Shown in pieces: positions 47,064-55,742 of a DNA stretch of 64,000 nt (the first letter of the stretch is position 1; each line of letters starts with the position of its first letter). A program made the translations under genes and the position numbers. The notes beneath the pieces were generated by a model. It was not told where the DNA came from and ran no database searches. It worked only from the letters and a program-made list of their open reading frames with translations. This DNA is from Streptomyces sp. CB02009 (GTDB lineage: Bacteria; Actinomycetota; Actinomycetes; Streptomycetales; Streptomycetaceae). The DNA lies in contig NZ_LIVV01000010.1 of NCBI RefSeq assembly GCF_001905825.1, positions 186,001-250,000 on the forward strand. Reading direction: 5' to 3'.

Positions 47064-49707
47064 GCCGCACGCTCGTGAACCGGGTCGCCTCCGCGGCGGA
47101 GGGGTCCTCGGGCCACGGGTGCTTCGGATACCGCCCTCTCAGCTCCGCCCGCACGGACCGGTAGCCGTCCCGCCAGAACGACGTCAGGTCGGCGGTGACC
47201 GCCGCCGGCCGGCCCGCGGGGGAGAGGAGGTGGACGAGCACCGGGACCCCCGCCACCCGGGGCGTCTCCGCGAGCCCGAACATCTCCTGCAGCTTCACCG
47301 CGAGCACCGGCCGCTCACCGCCGTACTCGACCCGGATCCGCGATCCGCTCGGCACCTCGATCCGCTCGGGCGCCAGTTCCCCCAGCCGGCCCGCCTCGCC
47401 CGAAGCCCAGGGCAGCAGTCGGCGCAGGGCCTCACCGGCGTCGATCCGCCCCAGATCGGCGCGCCGCGCGGCCCGGGACAGCTCCGGCTCCAGCCACTCG
47501 TCGGCCCGCTCGACCAGCGCCTCGTCGGCCACGTCCGGCCAGGGTTCCCCCACCTCCCGGTGCAGGAAGGCGAGCCGGGCGCGCAGCTCGCCGGCCTCCC
47601 GGCTCCACCGCAGGAGCCCGGACCCCTCGCGCCGCAGCCCGTCGAGCAGCGCCTCCCGCAGGAGCGCGGGATCCGCCTTCGCCCCCAGCGGCCGGACCGT
47701 CAGCTCGACCGCGCCGAGCCGGTCCACCGACCGCGCGACCACGTCGCCGTCCTCCCAGCGGACCTCCTCGCCGGTGGACCGCAGATGCCCGGCCGCCCGC
47801 CGCGCCATGTCCTCGTCCACCACCGCCGCCAGCCGCACCCGTGCCGTCGCGTCCCGCGCCGTACGGTCCGCCACCGCCACGGCCAGCCACGGGGTGGCCC
47901 GCAGCCCGGACCCCTCACCGAGCCGGGCCCCGCTCCCCGACACCATCAGATAGCCGCCCTGCTCCCGCGCCCTCGCCACCCGCTCGGGAAAGGCGAGCGC
48001 CGTCACCAGACCGGCCACCGCGTCGTCCCCCGCCGCCGGCTCCGCCGAGCCCCCGGCGGCGCCCGGGCGCCCCGAAGCCCCAGAGGCACCCGGGGCACCG
48101 GAAGCCCCCGAGGCACCGGGCGCACCGGAAACCCCCGAGGCGCCGGAAGCACCGGAACCCCCCGAGGCACCGCCCGCCACCTCCGCCGCCGACCGCTCCA
48201 GACGGCGGGCCTCCGCCTTCCACCGGGCGCCGTACCCGTCCGCGCCCCGGCGGGCCGCACGCCAGGCCGCCGCCAGGTCGTCCCCGTAGTCGCGCGGCGG
48301 TTCCTCGCTGAGCAGCGCCACCACCTCCGCCGCCCGCCGCACCCCGACCTCCGGCGCACCGTCCAGGAGCGCACGGCCGAGCCGGGGATGGAGCCCGAGC
48401 CGGGACATCCGTACCCCTCGATCGGTGGCCCGCCCGGCCTCGTCCACGGCCCCGATCGAGCCGAGGACCGACCGCGCGGCCGTCATCGCCCCGGCGGGCG
48501 GCGCGTCGAGCAGTGCGAGGCCCTCCGCCGTCGGGTCGCCCCAACAGGCCGCCCGCAGGGCGAAGTCCGCCAGATCGGCGACCCTGATCTCCGGTGAAGG
48601 GAAGCGCGGCCTGCCCCCGTCGCTCGCCTCCGCCCAGCAGCGGTAGACGAACCCGAAGGCCTCACGGCCCGCCCGGCCCGCCCGCTGGGTCGCCGTCGCC
48701 TCCGAGACCGTCACCGTCGCCAGCGAGCCGAGACCGCGGGCGTGGTCCGTCCGCGGCTCACGGGCCAGACCCGAGTCCACGACGATCCGCACCCCCGGCA
48801 CCGTCAGACTCGACTCCGCCACCGAGGTCGCGAGCACCACCCGCCGCGGCCCGCCCGGCTCCGTACCGCGCAGCACCGCGTCCTGCACCGCCGCCGGCGC
48901 CCGCCCGTGCAGCTGGAGCACCTCGGCGCCGACGCCGGCCAGCATCCCCGCCGTCCGCGCGATCTCCCCCGTACCCGGAAGGAAGCAGAGGACGTCCCCC
49001 TCGTGCCGCTCCAGCGCGAGCCGGACCGTCGCGGCCACGTGCCGGAGCAGCGTCGGATCCACCCAGGTGCCGTGGGCCGGCCGGACGCCCGACGGCGGCG
49101 CCTCGAAGAAGACCCGGCAACCGTGCCCCTCGCCGCTGCTCCGCACCACCGGCGCGGGACCGCCGCCGTCCAGGACCGTGAGCAGATCCGCCCAGGCCGC
49201 CGCGTCGCTCGTCGCCGACGCCGCGATCAGCTTCAGGTCCGGCCGCAACGTGGCCCGCACGTCCACGAGGAAGGCCATCGCCGTGTCGGCGTCCAGGTGC
49301 CGCTCGTGGCACTCGTCGAGCAGCACCACGTCGACACCCGCCAGCTCGGGATCGCGCTGGAGCCGCTGGAGCAGAATGCCCGTGGTCACCACCTCGACCC
49401 GCGTCGAGGGGCCGGTCCGCCTCTCGCCGCGGACCGAGAACCCGACCGTGCCGCCGGCCTCCTCGCCGAGCAGCCACGCCATCCGCCGGGCCGCCGCCCG
49501 GACCGCCATCCGCCGCGGCTCGGCCACCAGGACCCGACGCCGCGGTCCCTCCCCTATGAGACCCGCGAGCGCCAGCGGCACCAGCGTCGTCTTGCCCGTG
49601 CCGGGAGGCGCGGACAGCACGGCCGCACCGCGCCGGTCGAGCGCGGCCAGCAGCTCGGGGACGGCATGGCGGACGGGGAGACGGTCGAGAGCGTCGTTTC
49701 GGATCAC
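47047..49707 (-). CDS. hrpB: ATP-dependent helicase HrpB
   Basis: A 886-residue DEAH/RHA-type RNA helicase. Walker A APPGTGKTTLVP at about residue 34, LVAEPRRMAVRAAA, DECH box VVLLDECHERHLDAD, SATSDA, domain-2 LCFLPGTGEI and TSVAESSLTVPGVRIVVDSG, then TQRAGRAGREAFGFVYR. C-terminal HrpB domain ends YPKHPWPEDP. A Gly/Ala/Ser-rich insert of about 45 residues (ASGASGVSGAPG, encoded by a tandem repeat near 48057-48178) interrupts the ratchet region. Start GTG 49707 is chosen from homology (VIRNDALDRLPV). Biological role in Streptomyces is unknown. Confidence 0.92.
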   Translation of the reverse strand: MIRNDALDRLPVRHAVPELLAALDRRGAAVLSAPPGTGKTTLVPLALAGLIGEGPRRRVLVAEPRRMAVRAAARRMAWLLGEEAGGTVGFSVRGERRTGPSTRVEVVTTGILLQRLQRDPELAGVDVVLLDECHERHLDADTAMAFLVDVRATLRPDLKLIAASATSDAAAWADLLTVLDGGGPAPVVRSSGEGHGCRVFFEAPPSGVRPAHGTWVDPTLLRHVAATVRLALERHEGDVLCFLPGTGEIARTAGMLAGVGAEVLQLHGRAPAAVQDAVLRGTEPGGPRRVVLATSVAESSLTVPGVRIVVDSGLAREPRTDHARGLGSLATVTVSEATATQRAGRAGREAFGFVYRCWAEASDGGRPRFPSPEIRVADLADFALRAACWGDPTAEGLALLDAPPAGAMTAARSVLGSIGAVDEAGRATDRGVRMSRLGLHPRLGRALLDGAPEVGVRRAAEVVALLSEEPPRDYGDDLAAAWRAARRGADGYGARWKAEARRLERSAAEVAGGASGGSGASGASGVSGAPGASGASGAPGASGASGRPGAAGGSAEPAAGDDAVAGLVTALAFPERVARAREQGGYLMVSGSGARLGEGSGLRATPWLAVAVADRTARDATARVRLAAVVDEDMARRAAGHLRSTGEEVRWEDGDVVARSVDRLGAVELTVRPLGAKADPALLREALLDGLRREGSGLLRWSREAGELRARLAFLHREVGEPWPDVADEALVERADEWLEPELSRAARRADLGRIDAGEALRRLLPWASGEAGRLGELAPERIEVPSGSRIRVEYGGERPVLAVKLQEMFGLAETPRVAGVPVLVHLLSPAGRPAAVTADLTSFWRDGYRSVRAELRGRYPKHPWPEDPSAAEATRFTSVRLRREG

Positions 49708-49807
49708 GCACTCAGTCTCGTACGCGAGACGAAGAAGGCGGGTCCCGTCGTCCACAGGACCCACCTCTTCATATGACTAATGAGGGGGGAGCGGGCAAGG
49801 GAGGCCG

Positions 49808-50647
49808 CTACTCCGCGCGCTCGCAGACGAAGATCGCCGTGCCCGGGATCAGATTGCCCCGCAGCGGGGACCAGCCGCCCCACTCCTGGCTGTTCCACGC
49901 CGGCCACTCCGGCTCGACCAGGTCGACCAGGCGGAACCCGCCGGCCACCACGTCCCGCACCCGGTCGCCGATCGTCCGGTGGTGCTCCACGTACACCGCC
50001 CGCCCCTGCTCGTCCTGCTCCACATAAGGGGTGCGGTCGAAATAGGAGGCCGCGACCGACAGGCCCTCGGGACCGGGCTCGTCCGGGAACGCCCAGCGGA
50101 TCGGGTGCGTCACCGAGAAGACCCACCGGCCGCCGGGCCGCAGCACCCGCCGCACCTCCCGGAACACCTTCACCGGGTCCGCGACGAACGGCACCGCGCC
50201 GTACGCCGAGCACGCCAGGTCGAAGGAGCCGTCCCGGAAGGGCAGGTCGCCCGCGTCGGCCTCCACCAGCGGCACGTCCCCGCCGATCCGCAGCGCGTGC
50301 TGGAGCTGGCGGTGCGAGAGGTCCAGGGCCACCGGCCGCGCCCCCTGCGCCGCCAGCCAGCGCGAGCACTGCGCCGCGCCCGCCCCGATCTCCAGGACGT
50401 CGAAGCCCTTCAGGGAGGCGGCCGGACCGAGGAGTCCGGCCTCGGCCTCGTCGAGCCCCTCGGGACCCCAGACGAACCGGTCGTCGCCCAGGAACGATCC
50501 GTGGTCGCTCTGGTACTCGTCGGCGTTCCTGTCCCACCAACCGCGGCTCGCGCGACTGCTCTCCGCGTCCCCCGCGTCACGCCGGGTCGCCTCCGCCTCC
50601 TCCTCGGCCGAGTCGGAGGGGACTTCGTGCTCGTACTCTTGGTTCAT
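49808..50647 (-). CDS. Class I SAM-dependent methyltransferase
   Basis: A 279-residue protein with an acidic N-terminus, then WWDRNADEYQSDHG, which fits the UbiE/MenG-like fold. SAM motif I VLEIGAGAAQCSRWLAAQG near residue 82, LDLSHRQLQ (motif II), DLPFRDGSFDLACSAYGAVPFV (motif post-I), and VRRVLRPGGRWVFSVTHP. The substrate is unknown. ATG 50647, with the promoter facing away from the rpsA promoter. Confidence 0.88.
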   Translation of the reverse strand: MNQEYEHEVPSDSAEEEAEATRRDAGDAESSRASRGWWDRNADEYQSDHGSFLGDDRFVWGPEGLDEAEAGLLGPAASLKGFDVLEIGAGAAQCSRWLAAQGARPVALDLSHRQLQHALRIGGDVPLVEADAGDLPFRDGSFDLACSAYGAVPFVADPVKVFREVRRVLRPGGRWVFSVTHPIRWAFPDEPGPEGLSVAASYFDRTPYVEQDEQGRAVYVEHHRTIGDRVRDVVAGGFRLVDLVEPEWPAWNSQEWGGWSPLRGNLIPGTAIFVCERAE

Positions 50648-50768
50648 CTCGCCCGCCGATGTAGTTTGCGCTCAGTGCCGCTGTGTGCGGATCCCGCCGA
50701 TGAGGCGTGGAAGGACACGAGTTGGTGCCGGAGTTGAGTAGATCTGCCCCGGGTGCGCGCTTCGCGCA

Positions 50769-50797
50769 TTGACCCTGTCCGGCCGCCCCCGTATGCT
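50769..50797 (+). promoter_or_regulatory. Housekeeping promoter of rpsA
   Basis: TTGACC (50769-50774), 17-bp spacer, TATGCT (50792-50797) is the clearest primary-sigma (HrdB type) promoter in the window. Transcription would start near 50804, giving a leader of about 190 nt before the rpsA ATG. Confidence 0.75.
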
Positions 50798-50803
50798 AAA
50801 GGT

Positions 50804-50994
50804 TGCGCTGCGGGCCTGCGCGCCTCAGACGGAGCAGGCCGCGCTCGTACCTGTTGTATGTCCCCTCGGTTTTCGAGGCTCCTCCCGTCCGCGGGAAGTG
50901 GGGCCTCATTGGCTGTCCGGCTTCTTGGTGCGATACGGGCTCTCGGCGTAGCAGTACCTACGACTTTCTGTCCGTAACCGGAGCCCTTTCCCAC
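50804..50994 (+). promoter_or_regulatory. Structured rpsA 5' leader
   Basis: About 190 nt without a gene. GGCCTGC and GCAGGCC pair around a 14-nt loop early on, and CCTCG-GTTTT-CGAGG follows. S1 autoregulates its own leader in E. coli, so this leader may have a similar role. In-frame ATG codons upstream of 50995 exist but no protein-like sequence is seen. Confidence 0.4.
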
Positions 50995-52509
50995 ATGACG
51001 AGCAGCACCGAGACCACCGCCACCAGCACCACCCCGCAGGTTGCGGTCAACGACATCGGTAACGAGGAAGCCTTCCTCGCCGCGATCGACGAGACGATCA
51101 AGTACTTCAACGACGGCGACATCGTCGACGGCGTCATCGTGAAGGTCGACCGGGACGAGGTCCTGCTCGACATCGGTTACAAGACCGAAGGTGTCATCCC
51201 GAGCCGCGAGCTCTCGATCAAGCACGACGTCGACCCGAACGAGGTCGTCAAGGTCGGCGACGAGATCGAGGCCCTGGTTCTCCAGAAGGAGGACAAGGAA
51301 GGCCGCCTGATCCTCTCGAAGAAGCGTGCCCAGTACGAGCGCGCCTGGGGCACCATCGAGAAGATCAAGGAAGAGGACGGCATCGTCACCGGTACCGTCA
51401 TCGAGGTCGTCAAGGGTGGTCTCATCCTCGACATCGGCCTCCGTGGCTTCCTGCCGGCCTCCCTCGTCGAGATGCGTCGCGTCCGCGACCTCCAGCCCTA
51501 CGTGGGCAAGGAGCTCGAGGCGAAGATCATCGAGCTGGACAAGAACCGCAACAACGTGGTCCTGTCCCGCCGCGCCTGGCTCGAGCAGACCCAGTCCGAG
51601 GTTCGCCAGACCTTCCTCACGACCCTCCAGAAGGGTCAGGTCCGCTCCGGCGTCGTGTCCTCGATCGTCAACTTCGGTGCCTTCGTGGACCTGGGTGGCG
51701 TCGACGGCCTCGTGCACGTCTCCGAGCTGTCCTGGAAGCACATCGACCACCCCTCCGAGGTTGTCGAGGTCGGCCAGGAGGTCACCGTCGAGGTTCTCGA
51801 CGTGGACATGGACCGCGAGCGTGTCTCCCTGTCGCTGAAGGCGACGCAGGAGGACCCGTGGCAGCAGTTCGCCCGGACCCACCAGATCGGTCAGGTCGTC
51901 CCGGGTAAGGTCACCAAGCTGGTTCCGTTCGGTGCGTTCGTCCGCGTGGACGAGGGCATCGAGGGTCTGGTCCACATCTCCGAGCTGGCCGAGCGCCACG
52001 TGGAGATCCCGGAGCAGGTCGTCCAGGTCAACGACGAGATCTTCGTCAAGGTCATCGACATCGACCTCGAGCGTCGTCGCATCAGCCTCTCGCTGAAGCA
52101 GGCCAACGAGTCCTTCGGTGCCGACCCGGCCTCGGTCGAGTTCGACCCGACCCTGTACGGCATGGCCGCGTCCTACGACGACCAGGGCAACTACATCTAC
52201 CCCGAGGGCTTCGACCCCGAGACCAACGACTGGCTCGAGGGCTTCGAGACCCAGCGCGAGGCCTGGGAGACCCAGTACGCCGAGGCGCAGGCTCGTTTCG
52301 AGCAGCACCAGGCTCAGGTCATCAAGTCCCGCGAGGCCGACGAGGCCGCCGCTGCCGAGGGCGCTGCCGCCCCGGCCGCCGGTGGCAACGCCGGTGCGGG
52401 CATCTCGGGTGGTTCGTACTCCTCGGAGTCGGACGACAACTCCGGCGCCCTGGCGTCGGACGAGGCGCTCGCCGCCCTCCGCGAGAAGCTCGCCGGCGGC
52501 CAGAGCTGA
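50995..52509 (+). CDS. rpsA: 30S ribosomal protein S1
   Basis: A 504-residue RNA-binding protein with four S1 domains: about 35-105 (GDIVDGVIVKVDRDEVLLDIGYKTEGVIP), 125-190 (GTVIEVVKGGLILDIGLRGFLPAS), 210-280 (GVVSSIVNFGAFVDLGGVDGLVHVSEL), 295-365 (GKVTKLVPFGAFVRVDEGIEGLVHISEL). Acidic N- and C-terminal tails with Ala/Ser-rich end. It helps load mRNA on the ribosome. Codon use is more biased and less GC-extreme than neighbours, as expected for a highly expressed gene. ATG 50995. It ends at a strong terminator (52543-52580). Confidence 0.97.
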   Translation: MTSSTETTATSTTPQVAVNDIGNEEAFLAAIDETIKYFNDGDIVDGVIVKVDRDEVLLDIGYKTEGVIPSRELSIKHDVDPNEVVKVGDEIEALVLQKEDKEGRLILSKKRAQYERAWGTIEKIKEEDGIVTGTVIEVVKGGLILDIGLRGFLPASLVEMRRVRDLQPYVGKELEAKIIELDKNRNNVVLSRRAWLEQTQSEVRQTFLTTLQKGQVRSGVVSSIVNFGAFVDLGGVDGLVHVSELSWKHIDHPSEVVEVGQEVTVEVLDVDMDRERVSLSLKATQEDPWQQFARTHQIGQVVPGKVTKLVPFGAFVRVDEGIEGLVHISELAERHVEIPEQVVQVNDEIFVKVIDIDLERRRISLSLKQANESFGADPASVEFDPTLYGMAASYDDQGNYIYPEGFDPETNDWLEGFETQREAWETQYAEAQARFEQHQAQVIKSREADEAAAAEGAAAPAAGGNAGAGISGGSYSSESDDNSGALASDEALAALREKLAGGQS

Positions 52510-52542
52510 ACAGGCTCTCCGCTGAGCGCTAGCCGCTAGCGA

Positions 52543-52580
52543 ACCGAGGCCCGTTCCCCTTCGGGGGAGCGGGCCTCGGT
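52543..52580 (+). terminator. UUCG-loop terminator after rpsA
   Basis: ACCGAGGCCCGTTCCCC and GGGGAGCGGGCCTCGGT pair over 17 positions (one G-T) around TTCG. It is followed by CATGTTCC without a strong T-run. Confidence 0.85.
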
Positions 52581-52718
52581 CATGTTCCGGGGCGAAGCCC
52601 CCGAAAGCCGTGCTCCTCACCCCCGGGAAGGCCGCGCCCGTACGGAAGATCGCGCCGTCCGGGAATGGCGTCGCCACGCGCGACGTTCCCAGAGAGAACA
52701 CGAGGAGGAGCGGTAATC

Positions 52719-53657
52719 GTGCTTGATCCCCAGGATTTGTACGAATGGGACGCCAAGGGCCTGGCTGTCGTCGACCTGGCACTGGCGCAGGAGTCGGCCG
52801 GGCTGGTCATGCTGTACCACTTCGACGGCTACATCGACGCGGGGGAGACCGGTGAGCAGATCGTCGAGGGCCTGCTCGACACCCTGCCCCACCAGCTCGT
52901 GGCCCGATTCGACCACGACCGGCTCGTGGACTACCGCGCCCGCCGCCCGCTGCTGACCTTCCGGCGCGACCGGTGGACCGCGTACGAGACGCCGTCCATC
53001 GAGGTCCGCCTCGTCCAGGACGCCACCGGCGCCCCCTTCCTCGTCCTCTCCGGCCCGGAGCCGGACGTCGAGTGGGAGCGGTTCGCCGCCGCCGTCCGGC
53101 AGATCATCGAGCGCCTCGGCGTGCGACTCTCCGTGAACTTCCACGGCATCCCCATGGGCGTGCCGCACACCCGGCCCGTCGGCCTCACCCCGCACGGCAG
53201 CCGTACCGACCTCATGCCGGGCCACCGCAGCCCCTTCGACGAGGCACAGGTCCCCGGCAGCGCCGAGGCCCTCGTCGAGTACCGGCTCACCGAGTCCGGC
53301 CACGACACCCTCGGTGTCGCCGCGCACGTCCCGCACTACGTCGCCCGCTCCCCGTACCCGGACGCGGCGCTGACCGCGCTCGAGGCCGTGACGGCCGCCA
53401 CCGGCCTGGTCCTCCCCGAGGTGGCGCACGCCCTGCGGACCGAGGCCCGACGCACCCAGACCGAGATCGACCGCCAGATCGGCGAGGGCGACGAGGAGCT
53501 GGTCGCGCTCGTGCAGGGCCTCGAGCACCAGTACGACGCGGCGGCCGGCGCGGAGACCCGCGGCAGCCTCGTCGCCGAGCCCGTCGACCTGCCGTCGGCG
53601 GACGAGCTGGGCCGCGAGTTCGAGCGCTTCCTCGCCGAGCGGGAGGGCGACTCCTGA
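52719..53657 (+). CDS. PAC2-family protein
   Basis: A 312-residue protein of the PAC2 (proteasome assembly chaperone 2-like) family seen in actinobacteria. Visible signature segments are HFDGYIDAGETGEQIVEGLL, LLTFRRDRW, SGPEPDVEWERFA, FHGIPMGVPHTRP and VPHYVARSPYPDAALTALEAV. GTG 52719 has GGAGGAG upstream. The function in bacteria is unknown; it may concern protein quality control. It lies between rpsA and coaE. Confidence 0.87.
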   Translation: MLDPQDLYEWDAKGLAVVDLALAQESAGLVMLYHFDGYIDAGETGEQIVEGLLDTLPHQLVARFDHDRLVDYRARRPLLTFRRDRWTAYETPSIEVRLVQDATGAPFLVLSGPEPDVEWERFAAAVRQIIERLGVRLSVNFHGIPMGVPHTRPVGLTPHGSRTDLMPGHRSPFDEAQVPGSAEALVEYRLTESGHDTLGVAAHVPHYVARSPYPDAALTALEAVTAATGLVLPEVAHALRTEARRTQTEIDRQIGEGDEELVALVQGLEHQYDAAAGAETRGSLVAEPVDLPSADELGREFERFLAEREGDS

Positions 53658-53688
53658 CCCGTCGCGGGCAGGCCCTAAGCTGCCGCTC

Positions 53689-54291
53689 ATGCTGAAGGTG
53701 GGCCTGACCGGCGGGATCGGCGCCGGCAAGAGCGAAGTGTCACGGCTGCTCGTCTCGTACGGGGCCGTGCTGATCGACGCGGACCGGATCGCCCGCGAGG
53801 TCGTCGAGCCCGGTACGCCGGGGCTCGCGGCCGTCGTGGAGGCCTTCGGGGAGGGCGTCCTCACCGCGGAGGGCACCCTCGACCGGCCGAAGCTCGGCTC
53901 CATCGTGTTCGCCGACGCGGACCGCCTCGCCGCCCTCAACGCCATCGTGCACCCGCTGGTCGGGGCCCGGTCGGCGGAACTGGAGAGCAGGGCGCGCACC
54001 GGAGACGTCGTCGTCCACGACGTGCCCCTGCTCACCGAGAACGGGCTCGCGCCGCTGTACGACCTGGTCGTGGTCGTGGACGCCTCCCCGGAGACCCAGC
54101 TCGACCGGCTCGTACGGCTCAGGGGCATGGCCGAGTCCGAGGCCCGCGCCAGGATGTCGGCCCAGGCCACGCGCGCCCAGCGGCTGGACGTCGCGGACCT
54201 CGTGATCGACAACGACGGGCCGCTCGACGCGCTCGAACCGCAGGTGCGGAAGGTCTGGGACGAGCTGGAGCGCCGCGCCTCGGCGGAATGA
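53689..54291 (+). CDS. coaE: Dephospho-CoA kinase
   Basis: A 200-residue kinase for the last step of CoA synthesis. P-loop GGIGAGKS at residues 8-15, IDADRIAREVVEPGTPG, HPLVGARSAELE, VVHDVPLLTENGL, and the lid RLVRLRGMAESEARARMSAQATR. It is 31 bp after the PAC2 gene. TAAGCT ends 7 nt before the ATG and no ribosome site is seen, suggesting a leaderless mRNA. The rpsA-coaE order is common in actinobacteria. Confidence 0.96.
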   Translation: MLKVGLTGGIGAGKSEVSRLLVSYGAVLIDADRIAREVVEPGTPGLAAVVEAFGEGVLTAEGTLDRPKLGSIVFADADRLAALNAIVHPLVGARSAELESRARTGDVVVHDVPLLTENGLAPLYDLVVVVDASPETQLDRLVRLRGMAESEARARMSAQATRAQRLDVADLVIDNDGPLDALEPQVRKVWDELERRASAE

Positions 54292-54338
54292 GGGTGCCCG
54301 GTCCGGTGTTCAACCACCGGATCGAGGGGAAGGATGCC

Positions 54339-54710
54339 ATGGTGGCCGACAGAAACCCGGAAACACACGTCATCGACTTCCGCGCAGCCGAGCACCTGCT
54401 GGCAGCGAAGGACCCCCGTGGCGCCGTGAAGCTCCTGGACTCGGTGATCGCCGCCCATCCCGAGAACACGGCGGCGCGCCTGCTGCGGGCCCGCGCCTTC
54501 TTCGCCGCCGCGCAGCTGCGACCCGCGCAGCTGGAGTTCGAGCTGGTCCTGGAGCGCGAGCCGGACAACGCGTTCGCGCACTTCGCCCTCGCCCGCACCT
54601 TCGAGCGCTCGGGCCTGACCGCCCAGGCGACCCGGCACTTCCGCCTCGCGGCCGCGCTGGACCCGAAGCCCGAATACCTCCAGGCCGCCGGGTTCGACAC
54701 GGAGAAGTAG
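54339..54710 (+). CDS. Tetratricopeptide-repeat protein
   Basis: A 123-residue protein with three TPR units: LLAAKDPRGAVKLLDSVIAA, ENTAARLLRARAFFAAAQLR, and NAFAHFALARTFERSGLTAQATRHF. It probably serves as a protein-binding scaffold. ATG 54339 follows AAGGATG; an in-frame ATG at 54288 overlapping coaE adds a tail unlike relatives. It is likely cotranscribed with coaE. Confidence 0.85.
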   Translation: MVADRNPETHVIDFRAAEHLLAAKDPRGAVKLLDSVIAAHPENTAARLLRARAFFAAAQLRPAQLEFELVLEREPDNAFAHFALARTFERSGLTAQATRHFRLAAALDPKPEYLQAAGFDTEK

Positions 54711-54724
54711 GCGCTCAGAGGACG

Positions 54725-54782
54725 GGCGGAGGGGCCGAGCGGAGGGGCTGAGAGGCCGAGCGGAGGGGCCGAGCGGAGAAGC
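54725..54782. repeat. 13-bp GAGCGGAGGGGCC-type tandem repeat
   Basis: Four to five short units around CGGAGGGGCCGAG fill the start of the 140-bp gap after the TPR gene. No gene is seen. Confidence 0.6.
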
Positions 54783-54850
54783 CGGCGCGGGCACGCGGGC
54801 GCGGCGAGCCCGAAGCCCCGGCAAGGGGAGATCCGGCGGGACGCGTGCGC

Positions 54851-55120
54851 TCAGCGCCGATTCCCGCCGTGATCCGGCTCGTACGGCGGGACGTTCCGGC
54901 CCGGCTGCCAGTGCGGGCCCTGGTGGATGTGGCGCACCACCATCGCCAGGTCGACCAGGACGACGAGGAACAGCACGCCGCAGGCCGCGGCCCAGCCCGG
55001 CCGGCCGAGCAGCGCGAAGACGGTCGTGCCGAAGGCGGCCCAGAGCAGTCCCCACAGACCCAGCCAGAAGCGCATGCGCAGGGGACTGCGCGCGGTCGCC
55101 GGCTCGTTCCCGGAACGCAT
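54851..55120 (-). CDS. DUF6343 small membrane protein
   Basis: A 89-residue protein. The start matches the family pattern RSGNEPATARSPLRMRFWL, and two hydrophobic helices follow (LWGLLWAAFGTTVFALL and AACGVLFLVVLVDLAMVV). The tail is HWQPGRNVPPYEPD. ATG 55120 follows GGGAGAGGG. Function unknown. Confidence 0.8.
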   Translation of the reverse strand: MRSGNEPATARSPLRMRFWLGLWGLLWAAFGTTVFALLGRPGWAAACGVLFLVVLVDLAMVVRHIHQGPHWQPGRNVPPYEPDHGGNRR

Positions 55121-55195
55121 GACGGTCACCCTCTCCCGTCCGAGCCCCGCAGGGCTCTTCCCAGGATGGACCTGCGGCGGGCCGAAGGGAACCGG

Positions 55196-55534
55196 CTAGT
55201 GGATGACGCTGTAGCTGCGCCACGGCAGGGCGCCCGGAGCGACCCGGTAGCTGGTGTTCGTGGGGAGGTAGATGTTGTGCTTCCCCTGGCAGTTCGGCGT
55301 CGGGAACAGCCTGATGTCGACCAGGGTGTTGTTCTCGACCCGGTGCACCCCGCTCGGGGCGATGAGGCGGTGGCAGCCGTTCACCGAGGGGCTCGTCACG
55401 GTCACCACGACCTCGCGCTCCGTCTCGTAGGAGAGCGTGCCGACCATGGTGCGGCCCAGGCTCGAACAGCCGGCGACGGCGAAGGTGAGCAGCACGGCCC
55501 CGGTGGCGGTCGTGAGACGCCGGCGAACGGACAT
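55196..55534 (-). CDS. Small lipoprotein of unknown function
   Basis: A 112-residue protein: signal with lipobox VAGC (Cys near residue 22) is followed by a beta-rich region with two more Cys in VNGCHRLIAPSG and TPNCQGKHNIY, likely a disulfide. ATG 55534 follows AGAGGAA. No family is recognised. It acts outside the membrane. Confidence 0.72.
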   Translation of the reverse strand: MSVRRRLTTATGAVLLTFAVAGCSSLGRTMVGTLSYETEREVVVTVTSPSVNGCHRLIAPSGVHRVENNTLVDIRLFPTPNCQGKHNIYLPTNTSYRVAPGALPWRSYSVIH

Positions 55535-55742
55535 GTCGGTTCCTCTTCTGTCGGAGTCCGGGTCGGTGTTCCGGCGGCAGCTCCGGTGCACCCGGTTTCA
55601 CGCCACCCTCGCGCGCCCGGGGGCCCGTGTCATCCGCTGCTGGGCCGCTCGGGCGAACCCGCCTGGCGGCCGTTGTCAGACCCCCGCCGTAAGGTCGGAG
55701 ATCCAGTCGACACCCGTCACCGGTGGGAAGGAGCGCGGAGCC

